From positions 1,984,001 to 2,048,000 of the forward strand of contig NZ_LR134506.1 in assembly GCF_900638305.1 (NCBI RefSeq): DNA of 64,000 bases, in the 5' to 3' direction. Source of the stretch: Porphyromonas cangingivalis (GTDB lineage Bacteria; Bacteroidota; Bacteroidia; Bacteroidales; Porphyromonadaceae). Within the stretch, counting starts at the first letter, position 1, and every line of letters starts with the position of its first letter. The translations under genes were made by a program, and so were the position numbers. The notes under the pieces are model-generated. The model saw nothing but the letters and a program-made list of their open reading frames with translations. It did no database searches and had not been told where the DNA came from. Shown here in pieces: positions 43,474 to 51,567 of the stretch.

Positions 43474-44770
43474 CAACAAAGAAGGGAAAGAGAAAAAGCA
43501 ACTTTCCCCGCAGGAATTACAGAAACGGAAGAAACTTATCATCTTCCCGTTGATGTTCCTTGCTTTTGCCGGATGTATGTGGCTGATATTTGCCCCGTCC
43601 TCAAAAGACGAAGTAAAGCCGGAGGAAATCGGCGGTTTTAATGCCGATATTCCATTACCCAAAGAAGACGGGATATATAGCGATAAAAAGACGGTTTACG
43701 AACAGGAATCCATGAAATCGAAACAGGAAGACCGGATGCGTTCTTTGCAGGACTTCGGCTTTACATTGGGTGAAGAAAATAAGGTTACGGATAATTTGAG
43801 CCTGACCGCCGACCTGCCGGAAGAACAACCAGCAAATAACAGCCGGAGTTATTACGGCGGTTCTTCCCGCAATGGTTCTTATGTCCAATCTTCGGCTTAT
43901 GCCTATCAGGATATAAACCGACAGTTGGGAAGTTTCTACGAAACACCCAAAGAAGACCCGGAAAAAGAAGAACTGGCACGGAAGATTGAAGAACTGGAAT
44001 CCCGGCTGTATGAACGGGAGAATACCCAAAGTACGGCGGATGAACAACTGGCACTACTTGAAAAATCCTATGAACTGGCAGCCAAATACATGAATGGCGG
44101 GCAGGAACAGGCAGTAAAGCAGGTAACGCCAACTGCATCCATACAGGGAAAGGTTCAGGCGTTGCCTGTACAAGCGGTAACGGAACAAACCGTTTCGGGA
44201 CTGCAAGTACCTATGAGTGATGCGGGGTTTATCGCAGCATATAGCCAGCCCCGGAACTTTGGATTTAATACGGCGGTCGGAACTGGGTCGTTAATGGGAA
44301 AGAATACTATTCTTGCCTGTATCCATGAAGACCAGTCGGTAATGGACGGGCAGAATGTCCGGCTTCGCCTGTTAGAGCCGTTACAGGCAGGTCATATCCG
44401 TATGCCGAAAAACAGCCTGTTATCAGGAACGGCACGGGTTCAGGGTGAGCGCATGGATATTAATATATCTTCATTGGAATATGAAGGTAATATCATTCCG
44501 GTTGAATTGGTGGTCTATGATTCGGACGGGCAAAAAGGTTTATCCGTTCCGTCCTCGCTGGAAATGCAAGCCCTGAACGAAGGTATGGCAAATATCGGGG
44601 CTGGGCTTGGCTCAAGTTTTACTGTCAATCAAAATGCGGGGGCTGCCATCGTGTCGGATTTGACAAGGGGTGTTCTGCAAGGCGGTTCGCAATACCTCTC
44701 AAAAAAAATCAGGACGGTAAAAGTAAACCTGAAGGCCGATTATAAAGTAATGCTATACACAAAACAATAA
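43436..44770 (+). CDS. traM: TraM, VirB10-like conjugation protein
   Basis: 444 residues. Charged N-terminus, one membrane segment (about 32-52), a coiled-coil-like acidic region with LARKIEELESRLYE, then the C-terminal beta domain (TILACIHEDQSVMDGQNVRLR and NSLLSGTARVQGERM). This is the TraM pattern, the envelope-spanning VirB10 analogue. Confidence 0.9.
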   Translation: MEQNQNLNQETSNNKEGKEKKQLSPQELQKRKKLIIFPLMFLAFAGCMWLIFAPSSKDEVKPEEIGGFNADIPLPKEDGIYSDKKTVYEQESMKSKQEDRMRSLQDFGFTLGEENKVTDNLSLTADLPEEQPANNSRSYYGGSSRNGSYVQSSAYAYQDINRQLGSFYETPKEDPEKEELARKIEELESRLYERENTQSTADEQLALLEKSYELAAKYMNGGQEQAVKQVTPTASIQGKVQALPVQAVTEQTVSGLQVPMSDAGFIAAYSQPRNFGFNTAVGTGSLMGKNTILACIHEDQSVMDGQNVRLRLLEPLQAGHIRMPKNSLLSGTARVQGERMDINISSLEYEGNIIPVELVVYDSDGQKGLSVPSSLEMQALNEGMANIGAGLGSSFTVNQNAGAAIVSDLTRGVLQGGSQYLSKKIRTVKVNLKADYKVMLYTKQ

Positions 44771-44775
44771 TAATA

Positions 44776-44854
44776 ACCACAAAAAAATCTCAATTATTAA
44801 TCTGCCGGAAAGTGGGCTATCCACCCGCCAACGGCAACTAAAAATCAATTTGTA
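44776..44854 (+). promoter_or_regulatory. Hairpin leader before traN
   Basis: The same order as before traE: ACCACAAAAA, TCTCAATTATTAATC, a GCCG...CGGC hairpin (44804-44835) with loop sequence CTATCCACCCGC and an A/T-rich run to the ATG. Inner pairs GTGGG/CCCGC use a G-U where the traE copy has a G-C helix. Confidence 0.65.
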
Positions 44855-45763
44855 ATGAAAAAGTTAATTATCATGTTCGCACTGGTTATCGGTGCGGTAA
44901 CGGTCAAAGCGCAAAGCAATGATTTGTTTCAGGGTATTACCCAAAAATTTCCTTACGGGCAGATGGTTACGCCTTATGGCGTTCAGGTCACTTTTGCCAA
45001 AACAGTACACATTATCTTCCCTTCCACTGTCAAATATGTGGATTTGGGTTCTAACCATCTTATCGCAGGAAAAGCGGATGGGGCAGAAAATGTTATCCGT
45101 GTTAAAGCTGCTACCGAAGGTTTTCCGGGAGAAACCAACTTTTCAGTTATCTGTGAGGACGGCAGTTTTTATTCTTTCAATGCCAAATACGCCAATGAGC
45201 CGGAAATGCTGAACATCGAAATGAAAGACTTCCTTGAGAATGAAAGCATAACTGATTATTCCCATACCCGGATGAACATTTACTTCCGTGAATTAGGTAA
45301 TGAATCGCCTTTGCTGGTAAAGCTGATAATGCAGTCTATCTATAAAAATAACGATAGAGAAATACGCCACTTGGGATGCAAGCGTTTCGGGATACAATTT
45401 TTAATCAAGGGAATTTACGTGCATAACGGAATGTTCTATTTCCATACACAGGTGAAGAACTCTTCCAATGTTCCGTTTGATACGGACTTCATTAAATTTA
45501 AGGTTGTCGATAAGAAGGTGGCAAAGCGCACTGCCATTCAGGAATCGGTACTTTATCCCGTCCGCAGTTTTAACGAAGTGATTATCATAGGCGGAAAATC
45601 CACTGTCCGCACGGTCTATACCTTACCAAAGTTCACCATCCCGGACGATAAGATACTGGTGGTAGAGCTGGTCGAAAAGAACGGTGGCCGTCACCAAAAT
45701 ATCCGTATCGAAAGTTCGGATATTGTGAACGCCAGAGTGATTAACGAACTTAAAATCAAGTAA
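44855..45763 (+). CDS. traN: TraN, DUF4138-family conjugation protein
   Basis: 302 residues. Signal peptide to VKAQ (about 20), then a beta-rich domain with GVQVTFAKTVHIIFPSTVKY and SNHLIAGKADGAENVIRVKA, typical of TraN (VirB9 position). It is exported and probably part of the outer-membrane core complex. traO starts 1 nt later. Confidence 0.9.
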   Translation: MKKLIIMFALVIGAVTVKAQSNDLFQGITQKFPYGQMVTPYGVQVTFAKTVHIIFPSTVKYVDLGSNHLIAGKADGAENVIRVKAATEGFPGETNFSVICEDGSFYSFNAKYANEPEMLNIEMKDFLENESITDYSHTRMNIYFRELGNESPLLVKLIMQSIYKNNDREIRHLGCKRFGIQFLIKGIYVHNGMFYFHTQVKNSSNVPFDTDFIKFKVVDKKVAKRTAIQESVLYPVRSFNEVIIIGGKSTVRTVYTLPKFTIPDDKILVVELVEKNGGRHQNIRIESSDIVNARVINELKIK

Positions 45764-45764
45764 G

Positions 45765-46346
45765 ATGAAGAAATTAATCTGTGTTATAGCAGTGTTGTGT
45801 TTGTGCCAGACTTTCAACCTGGCACACGCACAACGTTACCTGCCCGGACAAAAAGGAATCCAACTTACGGGCGGGATGGCAGACGGCTTTAAGAAGCCCG
45901 GTAAACCGGAATCGGCGTATTATTTCGGTGCAGCGCTTGCCACTTATACCAAAAACGGAAACCGTTGGGTAGTCGGTGCGGAATACTTCAATAAGGAGTA
46001 TGAATATAAGAATGTAACCGTACCTGTAAGCCAGTTTACGGGAGAAGGCGGGTATTATATAAAAATACTTTCCGACCGCCGGAAAACCTTCTTTCTGTCC
46101 TTCGGGTTGTCAGCTCTTGCCGGATATGAAACAAGCAACTGGGGAGATAAGGAACTATACGATGGTTCTACACTCACGAACAAAGATGCCTTTGTTTATG
46201 GTGGGGCTGCTACGCTGGAACTGGAAACTTACCTGACGGACAGGGTGGTTTTTCTTATCAATGCCCGTGAACGTGTGCTGTTTGGTTCTTCCATCGGGAA
46301 GTTCCACACACAATTCGGGGTCGGTTTTAAATTCATAATAAATTAG
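45765..46346 (+). CDS. traO: TraO conjugation protein
   Basis: 193 residues. Signal peptide ending near AHAQ (residue 23), then a beta-barrel-like protein (GIQLTGGMADGF and alternating hydrophobic strands ending VGFKFIIN). The TraO family is outer-membrane or periplasmic; the role is not known. Confidence 0.88.
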   Translation: MKKLICVIAVLCLCQTFNLAHAQRYLPGQKGIQLTGGMADGFKKPGKPESAYYFGAALATYTKNGNRWVVGAEYFNKEYEYKNVTVPVSQFTGEGGYYIKILSDRRKTFFLSFGLSALAGYETSNWGDKELYDGSTLTNKDAFVYGGAATLELETYLTDRVVFLINARERVLFGSSIGKFHTQFGVGFKFIIN

Positions 46347-46352
46347 TGCGAT

Positions 46353-46796
46353 ATGAAAAAGATAATCAGAAACATATTAATGGGGGTGTACTTGCTGGGA
46401 GCAATGCTGCTGGTGTTTTCTTGTGATGATAAGCTGGATGTTCAGCAGGTTTACCCGTTTACGGTAACAACGATGCCCGTGCAAAAACGTATTAAGATGG
46501 GTGAAACGGCAGAAATACGTTTTCAACTTCAAAGGGAAGGATATTACGAAGATACCAAGTATTTCATCAGGTATTTTCAACCGGATGGAAAAGGTACGCT
46601 TCGGATGGCGAACGGAACAGTTTTTCTTCCAAATGATTTGTACCCGCTTCCGGGCGAAACGTTCCGCCTATACTATACTTCGGCTTCCACCGACCAGCAA
46701 CAAATTGATGTGTATATCGAAGACAGCTTCGGGCAGGTGGTACAGCTAACGTTTGCTTTTAATAATGAGAACGAGAAAGAAGAGCAAAAGGAATGA
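46353..46796 (+). CDS. traQ: TraQ, DUF3872-family lipoprotein
   Basis: 147 residues. Lipobox LLVFSC puts the lipidated cysteine at 24. The soluble part has VQKRIKMGETAEIRFQLQREG and the FIRYFQPDGKG block of DUF3872. It is the last recognised tra gene. No TraP primase lies between traO and traQ. Its stop codon overlaps the start of a 39-codon frame (ATGA). Confidence 0.88.
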   Translation: MKKIIRNILMGVYLLGAMLLVFSCDDKLDVQQVYPFTVTTMPVQKRIKMGETAEIRFQLQREGYYEDTKYFIRYFQPDGKGTLRMANGTVFLPNDLYPLPGETFRLYYTSASTDQQQIDVYIEDSFGQVVQLTFAFNNENEKEEQKE

Positions 46797-46912
46797 ATAC
46801 AATATATGTATGTATAGCTGTCTATCAGTTCCTTTCATGGTGCTGGATAGCGATAAGTATTAAAAGCGCACCCACAGATATAGAGTTGTGGGATGAAGAA
46901 ATAAATATCTAA
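46793..46912 (+). CDS. Small membrane protein after traQ
   Basis: 39 residues. It starts within the ATGA overlap of the traQ stop, a classic coupling signal. The N-terminal half is hydrophobic (IYVCIAVYQFLSWCWIAISI), followed by an acidic tail (DIELWDEEINI). It ends exactly at the operon terminator. The family is unknown; translation is inferred from the overlap. Confidence 0.55.
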   Translation: MNTIYVCIAVYQFLSWCWIAISIKSAPTDIELWDEEINI

Positions 46913-46953
46913 AAATAAAGACCATTGGCGTTTTACTAATGGTCTTTATTTTT
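46911..46953 (+). terminator. Terminator of the tra operon
   Basis: A perfect 16-bp stem (46911-46926 with 46938-46953) around an 11-nt loop, beginning with A5 and ending with T5. Confidence 0.85.
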
Positions 46954-46981
46954 AGATAGCATCTGATTGAATTTATAACAC

Positions 46982-47112
46982 ATGAAAGAATCCACCGGGT
47001 TAGCGGTGGATCCTTTCATCAATAAAAATCAAAAGTTTGGAAAGCGGTTTCTTTGCTACTTTCTTTTTCAGCACACTTCACGAAAGAAAGTAGCGGGCGG
47101 GGTTTCCGCCCG
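46982..47112. repeat. Three successive hairpins downstream of the tra operon
   Basis: 46982-46997 pairs with 47004-47019 (16 bp, one mismatch). 47055-47066 pairs with 47083-47094 (12 bp perfect). CGGGCGG at 47094-47100 pairs with CCGCCCG at 47106-47112. They lie between the convergent tra terminator and the minus-strand small genes. Confidence 0.65.
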
Positions 47113-47117
47113 TTGGT

Positions 47118-47297
47118 TTATAATTCTTCAAATTTATCTATATCACATTCGATGATTACAACTTCCGACAGATAATTGTATAAGTCGTTTTCTTTTGCTG
47201 CTATGATGGCTTTTTCTTCCGTAGAAAAAACGCCAAAGCAAACCCGGCTTGACTTCGTTTTGTGTACGTCCGTTTGAAATAAAATATATGCCTTCAT
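47118..47297 (-). CDS. Small hypothetical protein
   Basis: 59 residues (start MKAYILFQTDVHKTK, middle FGVFSTEEKAIIAAKENDLY, end FEEL). It is one of a run of small minus-strand genes leading from ardA; the next (47301) starts only 3 nt upstream, consistent with an operon. Family not recognised. Confidence 0.6.
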   Translation of the reverse strand: MKAYILFQTDVHKTKSSRVCFGVFSTEEKAIIAAKENDLYNYLSEVVIIECDIDKFEEL

Positions 47298-47300
47298 AAT

Positions 47301-47507
47301 TTACTGTTTTTTGTTTAACCATTCATCCCGCCGTTTTCGGCACTCTTCCAGCGTTTTCGCTACCGTAGAGAAAAGCTCTCCATCCGTATGGCGATAATCA
47401 TACTGGAAATATTCTGTCCCCCTGAACGCTCCCGCAATGAACGTTACATATTTTTCCTGCCCCGGCTCTTGGGTCGTGGACACTCCGTTTTTATTTAGTG
47501 ATTCCAT
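47301..47507 (-). CDS. DUF3873-family protein
   Basis: 68 residues. The motif string NGVSTTQEPGQEKY followed by FQYDYRHTDGELFS and LEECRKRRDEWL is the DUF3873 pattern, common near ardA in Bacteroidetes conjugative elements. Function unknown. Confidence 0.82.
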   Translation of the reverse strand: MESLNKNGVSTTQEPGQEKYVTFIAGAFRGTEYFQYDYRHTDGELFSTVAKTLEECRKRRDEWLNKKQ

Positions 47508-47511
47508 ATAT

Positions 47512-47721
47512 TTACATTAATAAAGTGAGTAATAAGGCGATGAAAACCGCAGCTATCAAAAGGCTATACAATACAGATACAAATAACCGCAGGATAAAGC
47601 GGATAACAAAAAATGCAACTATCAGTAACAACCATGTACCCGCCGATATGGACAGAAAATAAATTACTGAAGCCAGTAACCCCATCCGAAACAATAACCT
47701 GAATAAACCGCCTATTTTCAT
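47512..47721 (-). CDS. Small membrane protein
   Basis: 69 residues, almost entirely hydrophobic with two or three membrane segments (about 12-45 and 48-68) and several arginines between them. It lies within the ardA-side small-gene operon. Family not recognised. Confidence 0.6.
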   Translation of the reverse strand: MKIGGLFRLLFRMGLLASVIYFLSISAGTWLLLIVAFFVIRFILRLFVSVLYSLLIAAVFIALLLTLLM

Positions 47722-47763
47722 TGTCTTTTATTTTGTAGGCGGGTTTCCCCGCCCGGTGAATAA

Positions 47764-48297
47764 TCAGGAAGCCCGGAAAACAAAACCATCCTCAAACCAG
47801 TAATCACCCATAAACAGGTCACGGGCAAACTTTTCATAATCGAAGTATGTTTTTGCGAACTCCGGCAGTTCGTAGCACTGTTCTACAACTTCATAGGCGT
47901 AATCTTCTTCTTCATTATATTTGCCCTGAAAATCATCCCTGAAAGAAGAAATAAGGTCGTGTGCATCTTCGGTAGATAGGTCGTGTGAACCGTGATTACA
48001 CCACACCATAAACGCTTCCTGCTCGTCTTCGCTTAAATCGTCCATTGCATCCCGGATGTCGAAAAAATTGTCTGATAACCAGCTTTCGCCTATTAATTCA
48101 TCCGGTATATTTTCCCAGTCCTGAAACATATATTCCGGGTCTTCTTCGTCTGCGTGTAACTCCTTACAAGCTTCGTAAAACTCGTCTTTGTCCGAAAAGT
48201 CGGAAAGGTCAAACCACTTGCCCTCGATTGAGCCATCGTTGTACTTTGCGTATGTACCTACATAAATCCTTGCTTCGCTTAAACTTGTTGCTTCCAT
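47764..48297 (-). CDS. ardA: Antirestriction protein ArdA
   Basis: 177 residues from ATG 48297 (MEATSLSEARIYVGTYAKYN). The ArdA pattern is clear: YVGTYAKYNDGSIEGKW, DFSDKDEFYEACKELH, EDPEYMFQDWE and many acidic residues that mimic DNA. It protects incoming element DNA from type I restriction. The start is chosen over the upstream codon because the family begins at this motif. Confidence 0.9.
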   Translation of the reverse strand: MEATSLSEARIYVGTYAKYNDGSIEGKWFDLSDFSDKDEFYEACKELHADEEDPEYMFQDWENIPDELIGESWLSDNFFDIRDAMDDLSEDEQEAFMVWCNHGSHDLSTEDAHDLISSFRDDFQGKYNEEEDYAYEVVEQCYELPEFAKTYFDYEKFARDLFMGDYWFEDGFVFRAS

Positions 48298-48664
48298 AAC
48301 TTCTGATTTTTTTAGATATATGCGGATTCTTGAGGTGAGGGAGTTGAGTTTCATAACCTTTTTTCCTGCTTCTCGTAAATCCGACTTTTTTTATATGCGT
48401 CTTTCCGTCGGGTCGGTCGTTTTCGTTTCATATATGCCGGAAAGTGTAGGCTTTAGTCTTTGCAAGTTTTTGTGGAAAAATACTCTCAAGCGAAGCGCAG
48501 CAGGAAGATTTTTACATCAAACCCATTAGGGCTTGAACTTTCAAAGACGTTAAGAAGCCGTAAATACTTTTGCATATAGAAATGGAAATGATTAACCGCC
48601 CCGATGGAATGACTGCCTATGGGAGTGGTTTACGGTTAAAGAAGCTGGCAAAAAAGCATTACTT
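48298..48664. other. Intergenic region between ardA and the CDF gene
   Basis: About 370 nt. It holds the ardA 5' region, a -7 box TACTTTTG at 48565-48572 and a second at 48660-48668 (below). Apart from the 31-codon frame at 48582 I see no gene. Confidence 0.5.
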
Positions 48665-48677
48665 TTGTATCATATAA
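48582..48677 (+). CDS. Possible 31-residue leader peptide
   Basis: Starts 10 nt after the -7 box at 48565-48572 and ends over the second promoter box. Basic and Gly/Leu-rich (INRPDGMTAYGSGL, then KKLAKK). It could be translated ahead of the CDF gene or be chance; the arrangement suggests a leader role. Confidence 0.3.
   Translation: MEMINRPDGMTAYGSGLRLKKLAKKHYFCII
48660..48668 (+). promoter_or_regulatory. -7 promoter box for the CDF gene
   Basis: TACTTTTG (48660-48667/8) fits TAnnTTTG and supports the downstream start at 48692 rather than an upstream codon. Confidence 0.55.
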
Positions 48678-48691
48678 TAAAGGTTTTAATT

Positions 48692-49486
48692 ATGTATAAA
48701 TCAATATTTCATATTCCAAAAATGGATTGCCCCTGTGAAGAAAGCCTTATTCGCATGAAATTACAGGATACTAAATCTATCAAGCATCTTGATTTCGACC
48801 TTGCAAAACGGATATTAGTTGTAACACATAGTGGCGACAGCAGTAATTTTATTACAGAACTTGAATCACTTAATCTTGGTGCAAAGCTTCAAGAAACAGT
48901 GGCAACAGATGGTAATGATTCTATCGATAATCCAGCCCGACAGCGAAGAGTTCTATGGATTGTACTCGCAATCAATTTCGCTTTCTTTTTGATTGAAATT
49001 ACAACAGGGCTTATTTCAGGTTCAATGGGATTAGTAGCAGATAGCCTTGATATGTTGGCGGATGCTCTTGTTTATGGTATGAGCCTTATGGCTGTGGGGG
49101 CTGTTATTGCAAAGAAAAAGCGAGTGGCACTTATAAGCGGCTACCTACAAATTTTACTTGCAGCATTAGGGCTGTCAGAGGTTATAAGGCGTTTCTTAGG
49201 ATTTGAGATTATGCCCGAATTTAAAACCATGATTGTCATTAGCTTACTTGCCTTACTTGCTAACTCCATCTGTCTATGGTTGCTTCAACGTACTAAAAGT
49301 AAGGATGCACATATTAGAGCAAGCGTAATATTTTCGGCAAACGATGTTATTATAAATATTGGAGTTATTATAGCAGCCTTATTTGTTTGGTGGCTTGAAA
49401 GCAATATCCCTGATTTGATAATAGGTATAGTAGTTTTTCTTGTTGTTATTCGTGGTGCAATCCGAATTTTGAAACTGGCTAAATAA
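48692..49486 (+). CDS. Cation diffusion facilitator with N-terminal HMA-like domain
   Basis: 264 residues. The first ~65 form a heavy-metal-associated-like fold with the metal motif MDCPCEES (CxC rather than CxxC). Then come five to six membrane segments of the CDF family. The metal site in the second segment is seen as DSLDMLAD, and the fifth segment has NDVIIN where YiiP has HxxxD. Probably an exporter of a divalent metal; the exact ion is unknown. It has its own promoter and a terminator shared with the ORF6N gene. Confidence 0.78.
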   Translation: MYKSIFHIPKMDCPCEESLIRMKLQDTKSIKHLDFDLAKRILVVTHSGDSSNFITELESLNLGAKLQETVATDGNDSIDNPARQRRVLWIVLAINFAFFLIEITTGLISGSMGLVADSLDMLADALVYGMSLMAVGAVIAKKKRVALISGYLQILLAALGLSEVIRRFLGFEIMPEFKTMIVISLLALLANSICLWLLQRTKSKDAHIRASVIFSANDVIINIGVIIAALFVWWLESNIPDLIIGIVVFLVVIRGAIRILKLAK

Positions 49487-49489
49487 AAA

Positions 49490-49514
49490 ATGGCGGGCTT
49501 TATCGGCTCGCCAT
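49490..49514. terminator. Terminator between CDF and ORF6N genes
   Basis: ATGGCGGGC (49490-49498) pairs with GCTCGCCAT (49506-49514) with one G-U, preceded by an A-run. It serves the CDF gene and possibly the convergent ORF6N gene. Confidence 0.6.
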
Positions 49515-49521
49515 CATTAGA

Positions 49522-49540
49522 TTATCACAATTTGTGATAA
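49522..49540. repeat. Palindrome with core TCACAATTTGTGA
   Basis: TTATCACAA and TTGTGATAA arms around one base. A second palindrome with the same TCACAA-N-TTGTGA core lies inside the ORF6N coding region at 49851-49871 (arms CTGGTCACAA/TTGTGACCAG). Confidence 0.6.
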
Positions 49541-49541
49541 G

Positions 49542-50054
49542 TTACTTTTCTTCATCAGGTATTCTGTACCCTATGGGTTTTCTTGGTTTGGGGTCAGGTT
49601 TACTTAATAACTGGGTTAAAGCTTGGTATATCTCACTGAACTGTGCATCTGTACTTTCTTCCAGTTCCTCGATACGTTTAAGAAGTTCATCATATCCGAT
49701 AACCATTTGTCGCATCAGGACAAATGCCCGCATAATAGATATATTTACATCTATTGCTGTTTGACTTCTTAATACCGTAGAAAGCATTGCTACACCCTGT
49801 TCCGTGAAAACCATTGGGCTGACAGAACTGTGTTTTAGGGTTTCGGGGAACTGGTCACAAATTGTGACCAGTTGGTGAAACTCTTCTTTATCCAGTTCAA
49901 ACATAAAGTCAGAAGGAAAGCGCTGAATGTTACGTTTGACAGCCTGTTTGAGAACTTTTGTCTTTACATTATATAACTCTGCTAAATGGAAGTCCAGCAT
50001 TACCCTGTATCCCCGGACTTCAAAGATTTTGTTTTGAATGACTTGCAATTCCAT
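49542..50054 (-). CDS. ORF6N-domain DNA-binding protein
   Basis: 170 residues. The ORF6N domain is seen as FEVRGYRVMLDFHLAELYNV, then KRNIQRFPSDFMFEL and the MVFTEQGVAMLSTVLRS block; a coiled-coil-like C-terminus follows. Phage and element proteins of this family are probable DNA-binding regulators. It lies between the CDF gene and the integrase on the integrase strand. Confidence 0.85.
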   Translation of the reverse strand: MELQVIQNKIFEVRGYRVMLDFHLAELYNVKTKVLKQAVKRNIQRFPSDFMFELDKEEFHQLVTICDQFPETLKHSSVSPMVFTEQGVAMLSTVLRSQTAIDVNISIMRAFVLMRQMVIGYDELLKRIEELEESTDAQFSEIYQALTQLLSKPDPKPRKPIGYRIPDEEK

Positions 50055-50134
50055 ATCTATTTATATTTTAATGTTTTAGAATAAAAATCGTTACCTAATT
50101 CGTTACCCATTGGTTACCTACTGGAAATAGGTAA

Positions 50135-51364
50135 CTATTGAGCCACTTTTTTATAGATTTTTTCAATACCAGTAAACTGTTCGGAAAGTCCCTTCATGTC
50201 GCTGCTAATCTTACTATTAGTAATGCGGGCATAGATTTGGGTCGTTTCAATATTGGTATGCCCCAGCATTTTAGAAACGGTTTCAATGGGAACTCCTTTA
50301 CCCAGTGTCGTTGTGGTGGCAAAGGTATGACGGGCAAGGTGAAACGTTAGGTTTTTCTTGATTCCGGCAAGGTCGGCAATCTCTTTCAAATAGGAATTAA
50401 GTTTTTGATTACTGATTACAGGAAGGATTTTACCGTTAGGAAGCTTATCCTTATATTTATCCAAAATCATCTTTGGAATGTCCAGTAACGGTACATTTAC
50501 ATCTATTCCAGTTTTCACCCGCTTAGTCATAATCCAAAGGTTGCCGTCAAACGACTTGCGGATATGCTCTTTTCTAAGTCCTGCTACATCTATATAAGCC
50601 AAACCGCAAAAACAAGAAAAAAGAAATAAATCCCGAACGTGTTCCAGCCTTTCGGAAACAAGGTTGAGTTCAAGGATTTTCTTGATTTCATCTTCCGTAA
50701 GGTATCCTCTATCAACCCTTTGTAAGCGTATTTTATAGTTGGCAAAAGGGTCGCCGACTATCAGCCCGTTGTTCCGGGCAATCAAGACTATACGTTTGAA
50801 GAACTGCATAAACTTGGCAGTCGTGTTATGGTTACATCTGCCAACTGTCATAAGATAGACCTCAAAGTCATTTATAAACATATTGTTTATAGACTTCAAA
50901 GCTATATCGGAAAGATTGTACTTAGCTTGGATAAAACTCGCAAGATGCTTGCGGGTTACTTCATACTTTTGATAGGTAGATGCAGATTTAGATAGACCTA
51001 TAAGCTGCTTCACATCATCATTGTGCTTCTGAAATAAATTCAGCAACGTTTCGTGGTTCTCCGTATGCCCTAAAAATTCATTCTTGATTTGCTCGGCAGT
51101 AACATAGTTTTCTCGCCGTTGCCGTTCATGGTAGATTTGGTGTAATGATGCTTTAATGTCTTCCAGTAACTTATTGAGTTGTGCGCAGGACTTCCCAGTT
51201 GCTTTACCAGCTTTCACACTCCAATTATCGGGATGGATACTTTGTTTGGTACTAAACTGGCAAATTCTTCCATCAACGGTAATTCTTGCCATGATTGTTA
51301 CCTCTCCATTACGTTTTTCTGACCCTTTTTTTAGGTAGAAAAGGACTTTGAATGTACTCTTCAT
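50135..51364 (-). CDS. int: Tyrosine integrase of the element
   Basis: 409 residues. An N-terminal arm-binding domain is followed by a SAM-like core-binding domain (about 105-205) and a catalytic domain. The HLARHTFATT (H-x-x-R) block, VSKMLGHTN and the final tyrosine in TTQIYARI are present. It recombines the element into the 3' end of tRNA-Ser and is the element's right-end gene, 275 nt from the tRNA. Confidence 0.93.
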   Translation of the reverse strand: MKSTFKVLFYLKKGSEKRNGEVTIMARITVDGRICQFSTKQSIHPDNWSVKAGKATGKSCAQLNKLLEDIKASLHQIYHERQRRENYVTAEQIKNEFLGHTENHETLLNLFQKHNDDVKQLIGLSKSASTYQKYEVTRKHLASFIQAKYNLSDIALKSINNMFINDFEVYLMTVGRCNHNTTAKFMQFFKRIVLIARNNGLIVGDPFANYKIRLQRVDRGYLTEDEIKKILELNLVSERLEHVRDLFLFSCFCGLAYIDVAGLRKEHIRKSFDGNLWIMTKRVKTGIDVNVPLLDIPKMILDKYKDKLPNGKILPVISNQKLNSYLKEIADLAGIKKNLTFHLARHTFATTTTLGKGVPIETVSKMLGHTNIETTQIYARITNSKISSDMKGLSEQFTGIEKIYKKVAQ

Positions 51365-51462
51365 AATCTCACTTTTTAATGTTACAAAACTACTTTTAAT
51401 GTGTTAATTGTGAGATATATACAGGCTGTACAAATTTGGACAACGAGAGGTCATTTTTGGAC

Positions 51463-51505
51463 AAATCGTTACCGTTTTTGTCCGGTATGGAATCGGTAAC
51501 GATTT
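51463..51505. repeat. Inverted 12-mers at the right end
   Basis: AAATCGTTACCG (51463-51474) and CGGTAACGATTT (51494-51505) are perfect inverted copies; the second is also part of the 25-nt repeat shared with the left end. Confidence 0.7.
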
Positions 51506-51567
51506 AGGCACAGATTTGTGTCTTTTGAGGTCTTTTTGGTGTCTTTTATGCTGGACAAAATACAAAC

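Noticed and set aside
46353-46796. TraP primase expected between traO and traQ
   Set aside because: No Toprim or zinc-finger gene lies there; the only primase-like gene is at 22102-24132.
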